Below are positions 54,430 through 63,919 of a stretch of 64,000 nucleotides of DNA, piece after piece. Location: assembly GCA_002702655.1 (NCBI GenBank), contig PABB01000023.1:170174-234173 (forward strand), written 5' to 3'. A program made the translations under genes and the position numbers. This stretch comes from Planctomycetaceae bacterium (GTDB lineage: Bacteria; Planctomycetota; Planctomycetia; Pirellulales; Lacipirellulaceae). Numbering within the stretch: position 1 is the first letter of the stretch; the number at the start of each line of letters is the position of its first letter. The notes under the pieces were generated by a model. It ran no database searches, had not been told where the DNA came from, and was given only the letters and a program-made list of their open reading frames with translations.

Positions 54430-57294
54430 TCACTTTAGCAGACGATGCACTTGATCGATCGTCGCTTCCGCTTGCGGATCGAAGCGATCGCTGTTCATGT
54501 ATGTCAGCAAGCTGCTCAAGAACTGTCGCGCCGCCGGGCGGTTGGCCTGATCGGTCGTGACGTTGGCCGAGGTGATCATCAGCCGGCCCGGACCCACGCG
54601 ACACTCCACCGCCAGGGCGAGTCGATGGGGGTCGAACCAGTCCGGCACGACCTGCACGACCGGGGCGAGCGATAGGTCGGCTTGCGTGAGATCGAGCGCT
54701 GCAGCGCCGTTGATCAGTTCCCACCATTGCCAGTTGGAGTGCGACTCGGTGGGGAACGTGGCAAGCGCCGGGTGCTGCGGGTCGCACAGCACACCCAGGG
54801 TGTGTGGCGGTTGGCGCTCGGTCCAGGCCGTGTTCCAGAAGATAGGCGAGAACCCCAGCACCTGGTCGGTCCGCACTTGTTCGGCGGGCGCGGTCAGCAG
54901 CACTCGCCCGCCGGCGGCGAGACGCTGCAGAGCCGCGGCATCCAAGTCCCTGGTCACGAGGACTTCGCCTGGTTCCAACTCTTGCTTGGTCGGGTAGACC
55001 CACAGATCCCAGTCGTTTTCGGCGTTCCCCACGGCGACGACCAGACGTAGTTTGGCGGCCACAGCGTCTGCAGGCAGTACGGCTTTCAGGGCGCCGAGTC
55101 GGGTGACTGCGCCCGTTGGCGCCGGGGCGGTTAACTGGCCGGCGTCGAGCACTTCGCTGCTGGCATCGTCGATCAATTTCCAGCGTGCGGTAGCCGGCTG
55201 GAGGTCGCTGGGACCAAAATTGGCCAGATCAACGTCCGCGGAAATCGCGTCGCCTGCCTTGAAGGTTCGCTGCGCCAGTCGCGCCAGCGGTACTACTGAG
55301 CCGGCGAAACGTCGGTACTCGGCGGCGGAGACGTACGGCTTCGCTTCCCAAAAGGCGTCCAGGGAGCCGACCAACGCCGTGCCCTGCCCGGAGAAGTCGC
55401 TTAGCCCCAGCAACTGAAAACCGCAGAATCCGGGCGTGCGAAGCGCCGATTCGATGTCCTCCTTGTAGCACAGCGTCTGCAGCTTTCCGGACGCCTTCAC
55501 AAATTGCATTGCTTGCTCGCCCATCCCGGCCTCCTTGAGGAAGTCGCGGAAGATCTCGAAGTTTTTCGCCTTCAGATGCCCCGTGTACTTGGCAATTTCG
55601 ACAAAGTTTGGGTAGACGCACCACTGGCCGATCTCGTGCGAGATGACCGGCGCCTGCCACTGGGCGACGTACGCGCCGTAGTCGGACTGCGTTTCGGGGG
55701 GCTTGGCGTTGATGCGGGATTTGAGCCCCTCGCCCCACGCCTGGATGCGGGGGTGCGGCGTGACGTGATACTCGTTGGCCTCGATCATCGGCCAGCCCGA
55801 TCCGCCGGTGTAGAGTCGCCGGTCGTCCAGACCTTGGAAGTGCTGAATCCACTTGGTCAGAAAATCGTTCTGGTTCTTGCCGTCCGGTTCGTTGCCGTAC
55901 GCGAACAGCACGAAGGACGGATGATTGCCGTAAGCGTCCAGAATCCGCCGGGCCTCCCGGTACAAATACCCGTCGAGAGGCTCGCCGGCGCCGAGTTGAA
56001 CTCCCTGATTCGCCCACGAGGGGCATTCGACTTGGAAATAGAACCCCAGTTCGTCGGCTGCGGCGAATGCGGCCTCCGGCGGACACCAGGAGTGGAAGCG
56101 AATGTGGTTGAGGCCGTGTGACTGGCAGGTGCGAATGATGCGCCGCCAACCGTCGATGTCCATCGGAGGGTATCCTGTGAGCGGATACACGCAGCAATCA
56201 AGCGTGCCGCGGAAGAACCGAGGTATGCCGTTGAGCGTGATCTGCGTGCCGACGACTCCCAGTTCGCGCAGCCCAAAGCTCGTCGTGATCGAGTGCGTCT
56301 CCGCCGTCTCGTAGCCGGCGGGTGTCCAGATCGCCCTGACATCGTACAGATGAGGCGCGTGCTCGTCCCACGGCTTGGTATCGGGCCCCAAGTCGCACAC
56401 AAGCATCACTTCGCCTCCGCCGGCGGGTACGGCGTAGTCGACCTTGGTGACGACGGATTGGGCGCCGTCCCGCGGCGTCACCGTGACTGTCACCGTGCCG
56501 CGAACCTCGCCCTTGTTGAGATTGCCAATCTTTAGCGTAGCACGCGCGTCCCGGTCTTGAACGACCGGATCCATCCGGCAATGTTCCACCCAAGTGCGGG
56601 GCGTCGACCGCAATTCAATATCGCCAATCGCGCCGTTCCAATTGCCCTGAGTATGATCCGAGACGCTGTGAGAATTCGGCCCGACATTCAGCAGCAGGCG
56701 GTTGTCGATGCACAACACCAGTTCGTGCTCGCCCGGTGCGACATGGCCGGTCAGGTCGAATTCGTTGGGCGTCGACAGCGACTCGCCCGTGCCAATCTCC
56801 CGGCCGTCGAGCCACGCCCTGACCGCCCAATGACATCGCTCGATGTGCAGCACCACTCGCCGCTGGGCCCATTCAGCGGGGATGGACACCGTGCGACGAT
56901 ACCAAGCTGGACCGACGTAGTGCGTCTCGGGGGTTAGCCAAAAGGGCAACTTGACTTCGTGAGGCGGACGATAGGAAGCGTATTGCTGACCATCGCGATA
57001 GTCGCTGCGAGACCACTCGCCAATCCAGGACGTTTGTAAGCTGACTGGAGGGCCGATTCGCTGCGCGTCGAGCGAGCCGGGCACCTGCGCCGTGTGGTCG
57101 TAAGGAGCGCTTACGGCGAGGTCTTGCCATCCGGCGGCCTTGCCGGCGTCGTCCGGATCGAGCGCGAGGCGCCATGGGCCCGACAGATCGATCGCGTCGG
57201 CGGCGGCTGCCGCGGAGACGATTGCCGGACCCGATGTCACGGCAATCGCCGTAGCTGCCAGCCAATTCCAGGTCGCAATACGAAAGTGATGCAT
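54430..57294 (-). CDS. secreted GH2-family glycosidase (beta-galactosidase/beta-glucuronidase type)
   Basis: 954 residues, ATG start, signal peptide ending near the Ala-rich SAAAAADA. An N-terminal jelly-roll ('DLSGPWRLALDPDDAGK', 'YVGPAWYRRTVSIP', 'VVLHIERCHWAVRAWLDG') is followed by an Ig-like domain and a TIM barrel ('GLNHIRFHSWCPPEAAFAAADELGF'). Catalytic residues are visible: acid/base E near 468 in FAYGNEPDG and nucleophile E near 554 in VISHEIGQW. C-terminal sandwich modules follow. GH2 enzymes remove beta-linked galactose, glucuronate, mannose or related sugars; the NEP/HE context alone does not decide which. It lies just downstream of the DUF5107 gene on the same strand. Confidence 0.92.
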   Translation of the reverse strand: MHHFRIATWNWLAATAIAVTSGPAIVSAAAAADAIDLSGPWRLALDPDDAGKAAGWQDLAVSAPYDHTAQVPGSLDAQRIGPPVSLQTSWIGEWSRSDYRDGQQYASYRPPHEVKLPFWLTPETHYVGPAWYRRTVSIPAEWAQRRVVLHIERCHWAVRAWLDGREIGTGESLSTPNEFDLTGHVAPGEHELVLCIDNRLLLNVGPNSHSVSDHTQGNWNGAIGDIELRSTPRTWVEHCRMDPVVQDRDARATLKIGNLNKGEVRGTVTVTVTPRDGAQSVVTKVDYAVPAGGGEVMLVCDLGPDTKPWDEHAPHLYDVRAIWTPAGYETAETHSITTSFGLRELGVVGTQITLNGIPRFFRGTLDCCVYPLTGYPPMDIDGWRRIIRTCQSHGLNHIRFHSWCPPEAAFAAADELGFYFQVECPSWANQGVQLGAGEPLDGYLYREARRILDAYGNHPSFVLFAYGNEPDGKNQNDFLTKWIQHFQGLDDRRLYTGGSGWPMIEANEYHVTPHPRIQAWGEGLKSRINAKPPETQSDYGAYVAQWQAPVISHEIGQWCVYPNFVEIAKYTGHLKAKNFEIFRDFLKEAGMGEQAMQFVKASGKLQTLCYKEDIESALRTPGFCGFQLLGLSDFSGQGTALVGSLDAFWEAKPYVSAAEYRRFAGSVVPLARLAQRTFKAGDAISADVDLANFGPSDLQPATARWKLIDDASSEVLDAGQLTAPAPTGAVTRLGALKAVLPADAVAAKLRLVVAVGNAENDWDLWVYPTKQELEPGEVLVTRDLDAAALQRLAAGGRVLLTAPAEQVRTDQVLGFSPIFWNTAWTERQPPHTLGVLCDPQHPALATFPTESHSNWQWWELINGAAALDLTQADLSLAPVVQVVPDWFDPHRLALAVECRVGPGRLMITSANVTTDQANRPAARQFLSSLLTYMNSDRFDPQAEATIDQVHRLLK

Positions 57295-57360
57295 TGAGAG
57301 AATTTCCAGTCAGTCAAAGCTAGCTGCGATGAACACCGAGCAGCGGGAGGAATAGATGGG

Positions 57361-60300
57361 TCAGCTGGCGGCACGAGCGGCGCTATCGCATAGCCGCAAG
57401 TGCATAAGTGCCCTCATGTGATTGACGTCGAGTGCGAGGATTCGCTCCAACTCGGCGACAGCTTTGTCAAACTGGTGCAGACCGATCTGCCCCAGTGAAC
57501 GCATGAACCGAAAACGCAACTGGTGCTTGAGATTCAGGTCGGCGTCGAACACCAGGAAGTCAGGCAACGACACGGCGAAGAAGTCAATGTGGCACTCGTC
57601 GTCTTGATGGGCGTCGGCGTAGAGGATGAGTTTCTCAAACCGCTTGCAAGCTTGGACCTCATCGCCCATAGCTCGCCAAGCAAGACCTTGGTAGAAGATG
57701 GTTTCCGGTGGTTGGTCGCAGTAGTACTGTGCAGAGGCGGGTTCGGAGAGACCGTCCCTTGCCAACTGCAACCACCGCTGGGCGTCGTCCTCGCGTCCAG
57801 CGCCGCGGGCGGCCAGTCCGAGCAGGTAGTGCACATTGTTTACGTGAATGCCGGCCAACTTGCCCTCGCCCAGCGAGTGAGGCCAATCAAATGCTCGGCG
57901 GAAAAGTGCGTCGGCGTCGTCCCACCGCCCGTCGGCGAGCGCTTGCCGCGCTGACTCGGTCAGGCTGAGCACGTACTGGGCCGACGCCTTGCCTTCGCCA
58001 CCTTCCCACGGGTGAAAGTGCCGCGCGAGCAGCGCATCGAGCGCGTCCTCGTGCCGCCCCAGCTGGTTCAGCAGAGCGATCAATTCAATGGTCAAGTCGT
58101 CGCACGCGGCGACGCACGACTCGTGGCCCTGCAGTCGCTCAAGTCGCTGCAGCGGGTCGTGATTGAGCCGCTTGGCCAGTTGATCCAATCCGAACAGCAC
58201 GGGCGCATCGCGCGGGTTGAGACGAAACGCTTCGCTAAGCGACTGCCAGGCGGCTTCGAGGTCGCGCCGCTTGTTGAAGTACGCCAGCCCGAGATTGCGC
58301 CGCGGCTGGGCCAACGTCGGGTCGGCCTCGGCGGCCCGCTTCCAGTGGCAAATCGCGTCGTCGTAGCGGCGCTTGCTATAGAGTAAGTTGCCCAAATCGC
58401 AGCGGGCCCTGGCGTCGTCGGGGCAAGCGGCGACGGCTGCTTCCAGCACGGCCAAGTCGGAGAGCGTGTTGGGAAAGAACCCGCGTCGTGCGGCGCCAGC
58501 CGCCGCGGCGAGCGTGGCGTCGGCGCCGACCGAGTCGCCGCTGCGCCGCTGGACGGCCGCCAAATGGATGAGCAATAGCGGATCGTCCGACTCCGCTGCA
58601 TGGCGTTCGAGATAGCAGAGAAGCACCGCAGCCGCCCGCTCGTCGCGCCCGGCCGCAGCGTAGTCGTTGGCAAGTTCCAGGTCGTTGTGCATGTTGCCGC
58701 TCATCCGCTGTTGGAATACGTCCCACTGCCAGTCTGCAGCGTACGCCCGCTCGAACAACACGCCCACGTTGAACGGATCGCGAGCCGACTCCGCCTCGAC
58801 CAGCTGGTTGGCCTTATCCACCGCGCCCCGCTGCAAGAGCGTACATAGCAGCAGGTGAACGGCGTGGTGGTGGCCGCCGTTGCGGTCCAGACAACGCCGC
58901 AGCAACGCTTCCGCTTCGCCCCAGCGAGCATCGCCGATCGCCAGCCGAGCCAACTGGTACCAGGCGGCGTCTTGCCATGCCGCGTTCCAGGCCGCCTTGT
59001 GCAGTGCGGCTTCGGCAGAGTTGAACTCACGTTGAGCAATCAAACTCAATCCCAATCCGTAGAACGCTTCGCCATCGATCGGCTTGGGGTTGTGCCGCGT
59101 CGCGCGCTCGACCGCGGCGCGGTAATGCTGTTCCGCCTCGACGTACAAGCCGCGGCGGAACAGCAGTCGCCCGAGCGCGACTTTGCACCGAAGGTCGCCG
59201 GCGTCGCGCCGCAACGCCTCGCGATAGTACGACGTACGCGGGTCGCCATCGAACTCCGCCTCCAGCAGCGTACTGCCTTGGGCGGCGAGCGTCACACGAG
59301 CCCCAGGACGAAGCGCCGTCGTATAGGCCCGCACTGTAGCGATGCCATCGGCCGCCTCCAGCCCGACCGCCGCGTCGATCGTGGCATTTTTGATGACGCC
59401 TACGCCCTTGTAAGGCATGAAATGCTGCGTGAAGGCGCGCTCTTCGCCAGGCGCCAACCAACTGAAATCGGGTTGATTGTCGGTGATCACGCCGCACATC
59501 AGTTCCACGTAGGGGCCGTCCTCGTTGGTCAGGTGGCGGTCCCATGCCTGGCCAAAGTCGCCGCACCCCCAGGTCCACTGCTTCTTGCTCGGCGACACTT
59601 GACGGCTGGCCACGTGCAGCAGACCCGCCTGCCGGCCATAGTCGTACGCCCCAACAAAGTCGTAGTCGGAGCGATACGCCATGTAAGATGTCGGCACGGG
59701 AATGTTTCTGTAACGGCTGATGTCCGTGCCCGGCGCGTTGTCGACCTTGTAGTACTCGCCCGTGGCAATCGGAAAGGATCTCACGCCGCGTTTGCCGTGA
59801 TCCATTATAGCGGTTACGTCGGGCGGAAAGATTGACTGAGGGTGCTCGTCGACGTGCACCGCCAGGTTGGCCCACCACAAAAAGGCCTCAGGCACCCGCG
59901 TCCGATTGAACAACCGCACGTCGATTCGCAGGTAGGCGCGCCCCTGTTGCAGCGCGAAAGCGTGCATCCCCTTCGTGCCGACCATGCTGTCGATTTCGCA
60001 GCACCAGACGGTTGCCGATCCGCCGGCGTTCTTGCGCATCTCGACATCGACCGGATGACACGTGCTCGGGCGTAGGTGTTGCGGCCAATTGAATTCGATC
60101 CCCCCGTTGATCCACGGAACGGCCAGGCCAACCAGGGCGGGCTTGATCACGCGGTTGTAGTCGACGAAGTGGTAGTCGTTCGTCTTGTCGAGCGCCATCT
60201 GCACGCGCCCGCCCAGATCGGGCAGGATCATGACCTTCAGATAGTCGTTCTCCAGGAACATGGCGTCGTATGGCCGCGGTTCACACGTGTCGACTACCGA

Positions 60301-60462
60301 CTCGACAACGGGGTACGGATAGACGGTGCCACTGCTTCCCTGATAAACCCGTTTCTCCTGAAACATGGGGTTGGGATCGGGTTCGCCGACCGGATACGTG
60401 AGGATCTCAATGGTCTCGCGACAGGCGCGAGCGCTCTGGGGACCTGCAAGCGTGGACTTCAT
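57361..60462 (-). CDS. DUF5107 protein with tetratricopeptide repeats
   Basis: About 1033 residues from the ATG at 60462; an ATG five codons upstream (60477) is equally possible, and the longer frame to 60600 overlaps the remnant of a paralogue. The N-terminal 300-400 residues are DUF5107: 'YPVGEPDPNPMFQEKRVYQGSSG', 'LPDLGGRVQMALDKT', 'WINGGIEFNWPQHLRPST', 'WTWGCGDFGQAWDRHLT'. Its galactose-mutarotase-like fold suggests sugar binding or turnover. The rest is TPR helices ('AFYGLGLSLIAQREFNSAEAAL', 'LGNLLYSKRRYDDAICHWKRA', 'NLGLAYFNKRRDLEAAW') for protein contacts. No signal peptide is seen. Such proteins often neighbour GH2 or GH78 genes; the biochemical role is not established. Confidence 0.87.
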   Translation of the reverse strand: MKSTLAGPQSARACRETIEILTYPVGEPDPNPMFQEKRVYQGSSGTVYPYPVVESVVDTCEPRPYDAMFLENDYLKVMILPDLGGRVQMALDKTNDYHFVDYNRVIKPALVGLAVPWINGGIEFNWPQHLRPSTCHPVDVEMRKNAGGSATVWCCEIDSMVGTKGMHAFALQQGRAYLRIDVRLFNRTRVPEAFLWWANLAVHVDEHPQSIFPPDVTAIMDHGKRGVRSFPIATGEYYKVDNAPGTDISRYRNIPVPTSYMAYRSDYDFVGAYDYGRQAGLLHVASRQVSPSKKQWTWGCGDFGQAWDRHLTNEDGPYVELMCGVITDNQPDFSWLAPGEERAFTQHFMPYKGVGVIKNATIDAAVGLEAADGIATVRAYTTALRPGARVTLAAQGSTLLEAEFDGDPRTSYYREALRRDAGDLRCKVALGRLLFRRGLYVEAEQHYRAAVERATRHNPKPIDGEAFYGLGLSLIAQREFNSAEAALHKAAWNAAWQDAAWYQLARLAIGDARWGEAEALLRRCLDRNGGHHHAVHLLLCTLLQRGAVDKANQLVEAESARDPFNVGVLFERAYAADWQWDVFQQRMSGNMHNDLELANDYAAAGRDERAAAVLLCYLERHAAESDDPLLLIHLAAVQRRSGDSVGADATLAAAAGAARRGFFPNTLSDLAVLEAAVAACPDDARARCDLGNLLYSKRRYDDAICHWKRAAEADPTLAQPRRNLGLAYFNKRRDLEAAWQSLSEAFRLNPRDAPVLFGLDQLAKRLNHDPLQRLERLQGHESCVAACDDLTIELIALLNQLGRHEDALDALLARHFHPWEGGEGKASAQYVLSLTESARQALADGRWDDADALFRRAFDWPHSLGEGKLAGIHVNNVHYLLGLAARGAGREDDAQRWLQLARDGLSEPASAQYYCDQPPETIFYQGLAWRAMGDEVQACKRFEKLILYADAHQDDECHIDFFAVSLPDFLVFDADLNLKHQLRFRFMRSLGQIGLHQFDKAVAELERILALDVNHMRALMHLRLCDSAARAAS

Positions 60463-60541
60463 TTCTGTAAGTACCATCGAGAGCCAGCGAAACGAGTAGA
60501 TCGCTTCAGCATAAGGCAAGACAGTTGTTGCATGTAGCAAG

Positions 60542-60943
60542 CTATGGAAGCGACTGAAATCCCACGTGGACTTCGAGACCAACTCTATTTGAGCACGCAA
60601 TTGCGGTAGACGAGCGGGTTATCGAGGTTGCATCAGACGCCATTAGGTCAGGCCTGCCAGAGTCAAGCGGTCTGCTGGAATTCAGGTGTTCGATTGCCAG
60701 CAACTCATCGAAGTTCCACAGCGGTTGGATTGCGGCGTCAAACGATTGGATGACAGGGCGGGAATTCAGGGCGCCGCTGCTCCCGTGAGAGACTTGCTGC
60801 TCAAGGACCAGCAGATCGCTCTCGGGCTCGCCCGCAGGATTCGCAGGAATGTAGATGGTTTCACGCGAGGCACGGAAGTCCTGCCAAACGACCGACAGAG
60901 ACAATGAAATAGGCAAGGTGTTCCCAGCTGGAGAAAGAGTCAT
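60542..60943 (-). pseudogene. truncated DUF5107 relative (N-terminal fragment)
   Basis: The 133-residue frame starting at the ATG at 60943 resembles the first 70 residues of the DUF5107 protein next door: FRASRETIYIPANPAGEPES matches 'ARACRETIEILTYPVGEPDP', and 'LEQQVSHGSSGALNSRPVIQSF' matches 'QEKRVYQGSSGTVYPYPVVES'. Beyond about residue 75 likeness is lost, and the frame ends at 60542, just inside the open extension of the intact gene. It is most likely the remains of a tandem duplicate whose body was deleted. A short functional protein is the less likely alternative. Confidence 0.65.
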
Positions 60944-60963
60944 CGGTAATCCAGCTAACAGGT

Positions 60964-61944
60964 TCAGTCGCTATGCAACTCGACCTTAGCGAGAAGCAAG
61001 TCAACTAGCTGCTTTGCCGTAGTGATTCCATGCAGGTCGTAGCGCGGAACGCCCGTATGCGTGTCGCCGCCGTGCGCCGTCAACTTAAGAATCGCATACG
61101 GCTCTTCCGAATGAGGTTCGAGATAGGCGGTGTACAAAAGCGACGGTTGGCCTAACCGGGGATCCGGATACGCGTCATTGGGGTCATGGCCCGCGTTGAG
61201 TTCGACGCATATGATGATCGCGTCTTCCTTGTCCGCAATCAGGTAGTCGTCCAACGAGAAGCTGTGCCGCGGCGTAGCGCCTGTAGTTGCGTCGACGTTT
61301 CCGTCCACTGCCATGCCCGACACCAGTGCGTATCGACGCCGCCAAATCGGCAAGACCTCAGAGCGGTCGATAGGCGCGCCGTACCAACTGGGGTGGTCGG
61401 AGTACGCCACGCGGGGGTCGACGTACAGCGTTTCGATCATCGCCCCCGCGGTTGTCTCTGCCCATACCGCGATTGCGGGCGGCGGTTGGATGCGCTGCGC
61501 AAGCCTGACGAGGAGCGAGACCCGCAGGTCATTGTCGTCGGCAGGAGCCCGAGAGACGATCAGCGATTCGGCATCCTCCCAATGAAACCCGGCCAATGCC
61601 GAAGGCCGCACGATCTCTCTTCGCCAGCGCGATTCGTAGCCTTGCTCGACAAGCCAATCGACCGGGCGCCAATTTGCAGCGGCCGCCAGCAACAGTCCTC
61701 CTGTCACGGCAAGGGATGCAACCGCGTAGGTCCGCAGACCTCCCTGCGCACGCGGGCGCCACGAACTGCGGAAGTAGGACAGCCTTGAAGCAAGATGCAA
61801 GACAACCAGACCGACGGTCGCAAGAGCGAAGAGGATGTGAACGCGCACCACCTTCAATGTAAACGGCAGTACGAACAACATGGAACCGCTGATTGCCAGC
61901 GCCGCGAACACGAATAGCAGGCTGAAATTGACGAGATGCCGCAT
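60964..61944 (-). CDS. membrane protein with DUF2271-like periplasmic domain
   Basis: About 326 residues. The ATG at 61944 is one base after the oxidoreductase stop (TAGGATG); a TTG at 61959 is the alternative. Three membrane helices fill the first 95 residues (NFSLLFVFAALAISGSMLF; HILFALATVGLVVLHLAS; YAVASLAVTGGLLLAAAA), with histidines that could ligate heme as in DUF4405/cytochrome b561-like anchors. The exported part reads 'IAVWAETTAGAMIETLYV', 'GAPIDRSEVLPIWRRRYALV', 'VDATTGATPRHSF' and 'IIICVELNAGHDPNDAYPDP', a DUF2271-like pattern, with an FMN-binding-like TGATP. It may pass electrons to or from the adjacent FAD protein. Confidence 0.7.
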   Translation of the reverse strand: MRHLVNFSLLFVFAALAISGSMLFVLPFTLKVVRVHILFALATVGLVVLHLASRLSYFRSSWRPRAQGGLRTYAVASLAVTGGLLLAAAANWRPVDWLVEQGYESRWRREIVRPSALAGFHWEDAESLIVSRAPADDNDLRVSLLVRLAQRIQPPPAIAVWAETTAGAMIETLYVDPRVAYSDHPSWYGAPIDRSEVLPIWRRRYALVSGMAVDGNVDATTGATPRHSFSLDDYLIADKEDAIIICVELNAGHDPNDAYPDPRLGQPSLLYTAYLEPHSEEPYAILKLTAHGGDTHTGVPRYDLHGITTAKQLVDLLLAKVELHSD

Positions 61945-61945
61945 C

Positions 61946-63769
61946 CTAAGCGTAGCCAATCAGTTCGCGAAGCTCGCCAACGTGCCGGGCGCCGACAATT
62001 CTCGGCGTCGCAGTGTGTTGCTTGCAGAGCGCCGCCGCGTATCCGACGGCGATCCCCATCTGCCCGCAGGTCTTCATCACACGCGGGCCGCAGAGTCCGA
62101 TGTGAGAGCAACTGAAGCAGCGGCCGGCCATCATCAAGTTAGCAATGTCCTTCGAGTACAGACAGCGGAACGGCACGTAATACTTACCGCCCGTATTCCG
62201 GAAGATGGCTTCCGAGAGGAAGTCCTCTTTGGCTCCGGTCTGCTTGCGTTGGTAGTGTGCATCGATGGCGCGAACCTCTTCAACGACTGCGTCAGCAAAC
62301 GTGCGGCGTTCCGTCATGTCGCGCATGGTGTAAATGTAGTCGCCGAGAATCCTTCGCGACTCACGTCTCCCGGCCACGAACGCAACCCAAGCGAGCTCGC
62401 GCGTCGCGTTATTCGGGCGTTTCTTCGCATTGGCAAACGACCCATAGATGGCTCGGAATAGGTGATCTCGCATGCGTTCGGCGTCGTCAATCTGGTGCAG
62501 GTCGGGCGACGAGTATTCCCAATGCCACTCGCCTGCGGAAGCGGCATGCTGACCGGCCACCGGCATGGCCCAGGGGACCTCGGGGAAATCGACGCGACGA
62601 TCCGTTTGCCGGGAATTCCACAAGACGCTGGTTCCCATCACCCGGCCGTCGGGGCGAGTCGGACTCCACAGGTCTCCCTGGCTGCTCCAGCCCTCGTCAA
62701 ACTCGTCGCGCGACTCCCGCCCGTAGCGACACTCGGCTCCCGCCCAGTGCCCGAGCCAGCCGTCGCCGGTAGCGTCCACAAACACCGGCGCCTTAAACCT
62801 AGTGATTCGCCCGGAGGTTGCTTCCCGCGCTTCGACGCTCGCGATCAGACCGTCCTGACGTTCGAGTCCGATCGCCAGATGGTGCGGGAACAGGTCGACT
62901 CCCGAAGACGCGAGTGTCGCTTCCCGGTTTTGCTGCGCTTCGATCGCATCGGCGTGGCCATTGGGGTAATGCGGCGTGTCGATGGTGCGTAGTAACGTCT
63001 CGCCTTGGCCGGGGATGCCGAGCGTGTGGACGCGGACTTCCTCGCTCGCGTTTCCGCCGAAAACGGGCCGGTCCTGGATGAGCGCCACGGACAGCCCGCG
63101 GGATTTTGCGGCGAGCGCTGCGGCGCACCCGGCGATCCCGCCACCGATGACCACCAGATCGAATTGGCGCTCGGCGACATCCTGGTCAGCTCGCCCGCGG
63201 AGGCGATCCTTCCAATTGGACAGCGCGACTAAGTCGTTCGACGGGAGCTCGGGCGCCTCGGCCCGCGCGAAGAAGATGGCGTCGCATCGGCCGTCGAATC
63301 CGGTTAGGTCTTGGAGCTCGACGCCCACCTTGGTCGGATCGGACACGTCGACCCGCCCCCCTTCTTGCCAGTGCCACTCCTTCCGGTCGGCACCGAAATC
63401 CGGCTTCAGGGTCTTGCCGTCCACTCGAACGCGGAACCGACCCGGCGAATCCCAATTGCCGGGGCACCAATCGCGGGTGCGGACCCACACGTGCCAACTG
63501 CCCGCGGCGGGGAGCCGAGTCGTCGTCGTCGCGTTGGCGACGGGTCGACCCATCCCGTGGGCAAGCAGGTAGCATCCGCCCATTTGCTGGTAGTGTTGAG
63601 TGTCGAGCTTCCAGCCCCCAAAGTCATCAAAGGACGCGGCTTCGACGAGTACTCCGTCGGAAACAATCGTTGAAGGTAACTGCTGATCGGCAGCCAAGAG
63701 ATAGCGCGGAGCAGTCGTTGTCGTGATTGCTGTTCCACCCACAACGCGCAGGAACTCTCGCCGACGCAT
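61946..63769 (-). CDS. Tat-exported FAD-dependent oxidoreductase with N-terminal jelly-roll
   Basis: 607 residues from the ATG at 63769, preceded by a G-rich GGGGG; a TTG one codon earlier is unlikely. The signal is twin-arginine (RRREFLRVVGG). Residues 45-180 form a CBM-like sandwich ('GSWHVWVRTRDWCPGNW', 'FRVRVDGKTLKPDFG'). The FAD-binding Rossmann fold follows: VVIGGGIAGCAAALAA (near 210), 'FGGNASEEVRVH' and the second nucleotide motif 'PVFVDATGDGWLGHWAG'. The end carries 'MMAGRCFSCSHIGLCGPRVMKTCGQMG', the family's typical C-terminal nucleotide site. Members of this FAD_oxidored group act on unknown extracellular sugars or small molecules. It is coupled to the membrane DUF2271-like gene by one base. 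Confidence 0.9.
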   Translation of the reverse strand: MRRREFLRVVGGTAITTTTAPRYLLAADQQLPSTIVSDGVLVEAASFDDFGGWKLDTQHYQQMGGCYLLAHGMGRPVANATTTTRLPAAGSWHVWVRTRDWCPGNWDSPGRFRVRVDGKTLKPDFGADRKEWHWQEGGRVDVSDPTKVGVELQDLTGFDGRCDAIFFARAEAPELPSNDLVALSNWKDRLRGRADQDVAERQFDLVVIGGGIAGCAAALAAKSRGLSVALIQDRPVFGGNASEEVRVHTLGIPGQGETLLRTIDTPHYPNGHADAIEAQQNREATLASSGVDLFPHHLAIGLERQDGLIASVEAREATSGRITRFKAPVFVDATGDGWLGHWAGAECRYGRESRDEFDEGWSSQGDLWSPTRPDGRVMGTSVLWNSRQTDRRVDFPEVPWAMPVAGQHAASAGEWHWEYSSPDLHQIDDAERMRDHLFRAIYGSFANAKKRPNNATRELAWVAFVAGRRESRRILGDYIYTMRDMTERRTFADAVVEEVRAIDAHYQRKQTGAKEDFLSEAIFRNTGGKYYVPFRCLYSKDIANLMMAGRCFSCSHIGLCGPRVMKTCGQMGIAVGYAAALCKQHTATPRIVGARHVGELRELIGYA

Positions 63770-63919
63770 CAACTACCCCCCGTCAAAGACGAATTCCATC
63801 CAACAGGCCGCACTCCCTCGCGCGCCAAGCTCATGGGTGTACCATGTTGTATTGCGCAAACAACTAACAAGATTGCCCGCTTCACTGCGTTGCTCCCACG
63901 GCGTGCGCGTCAAGTTCAG

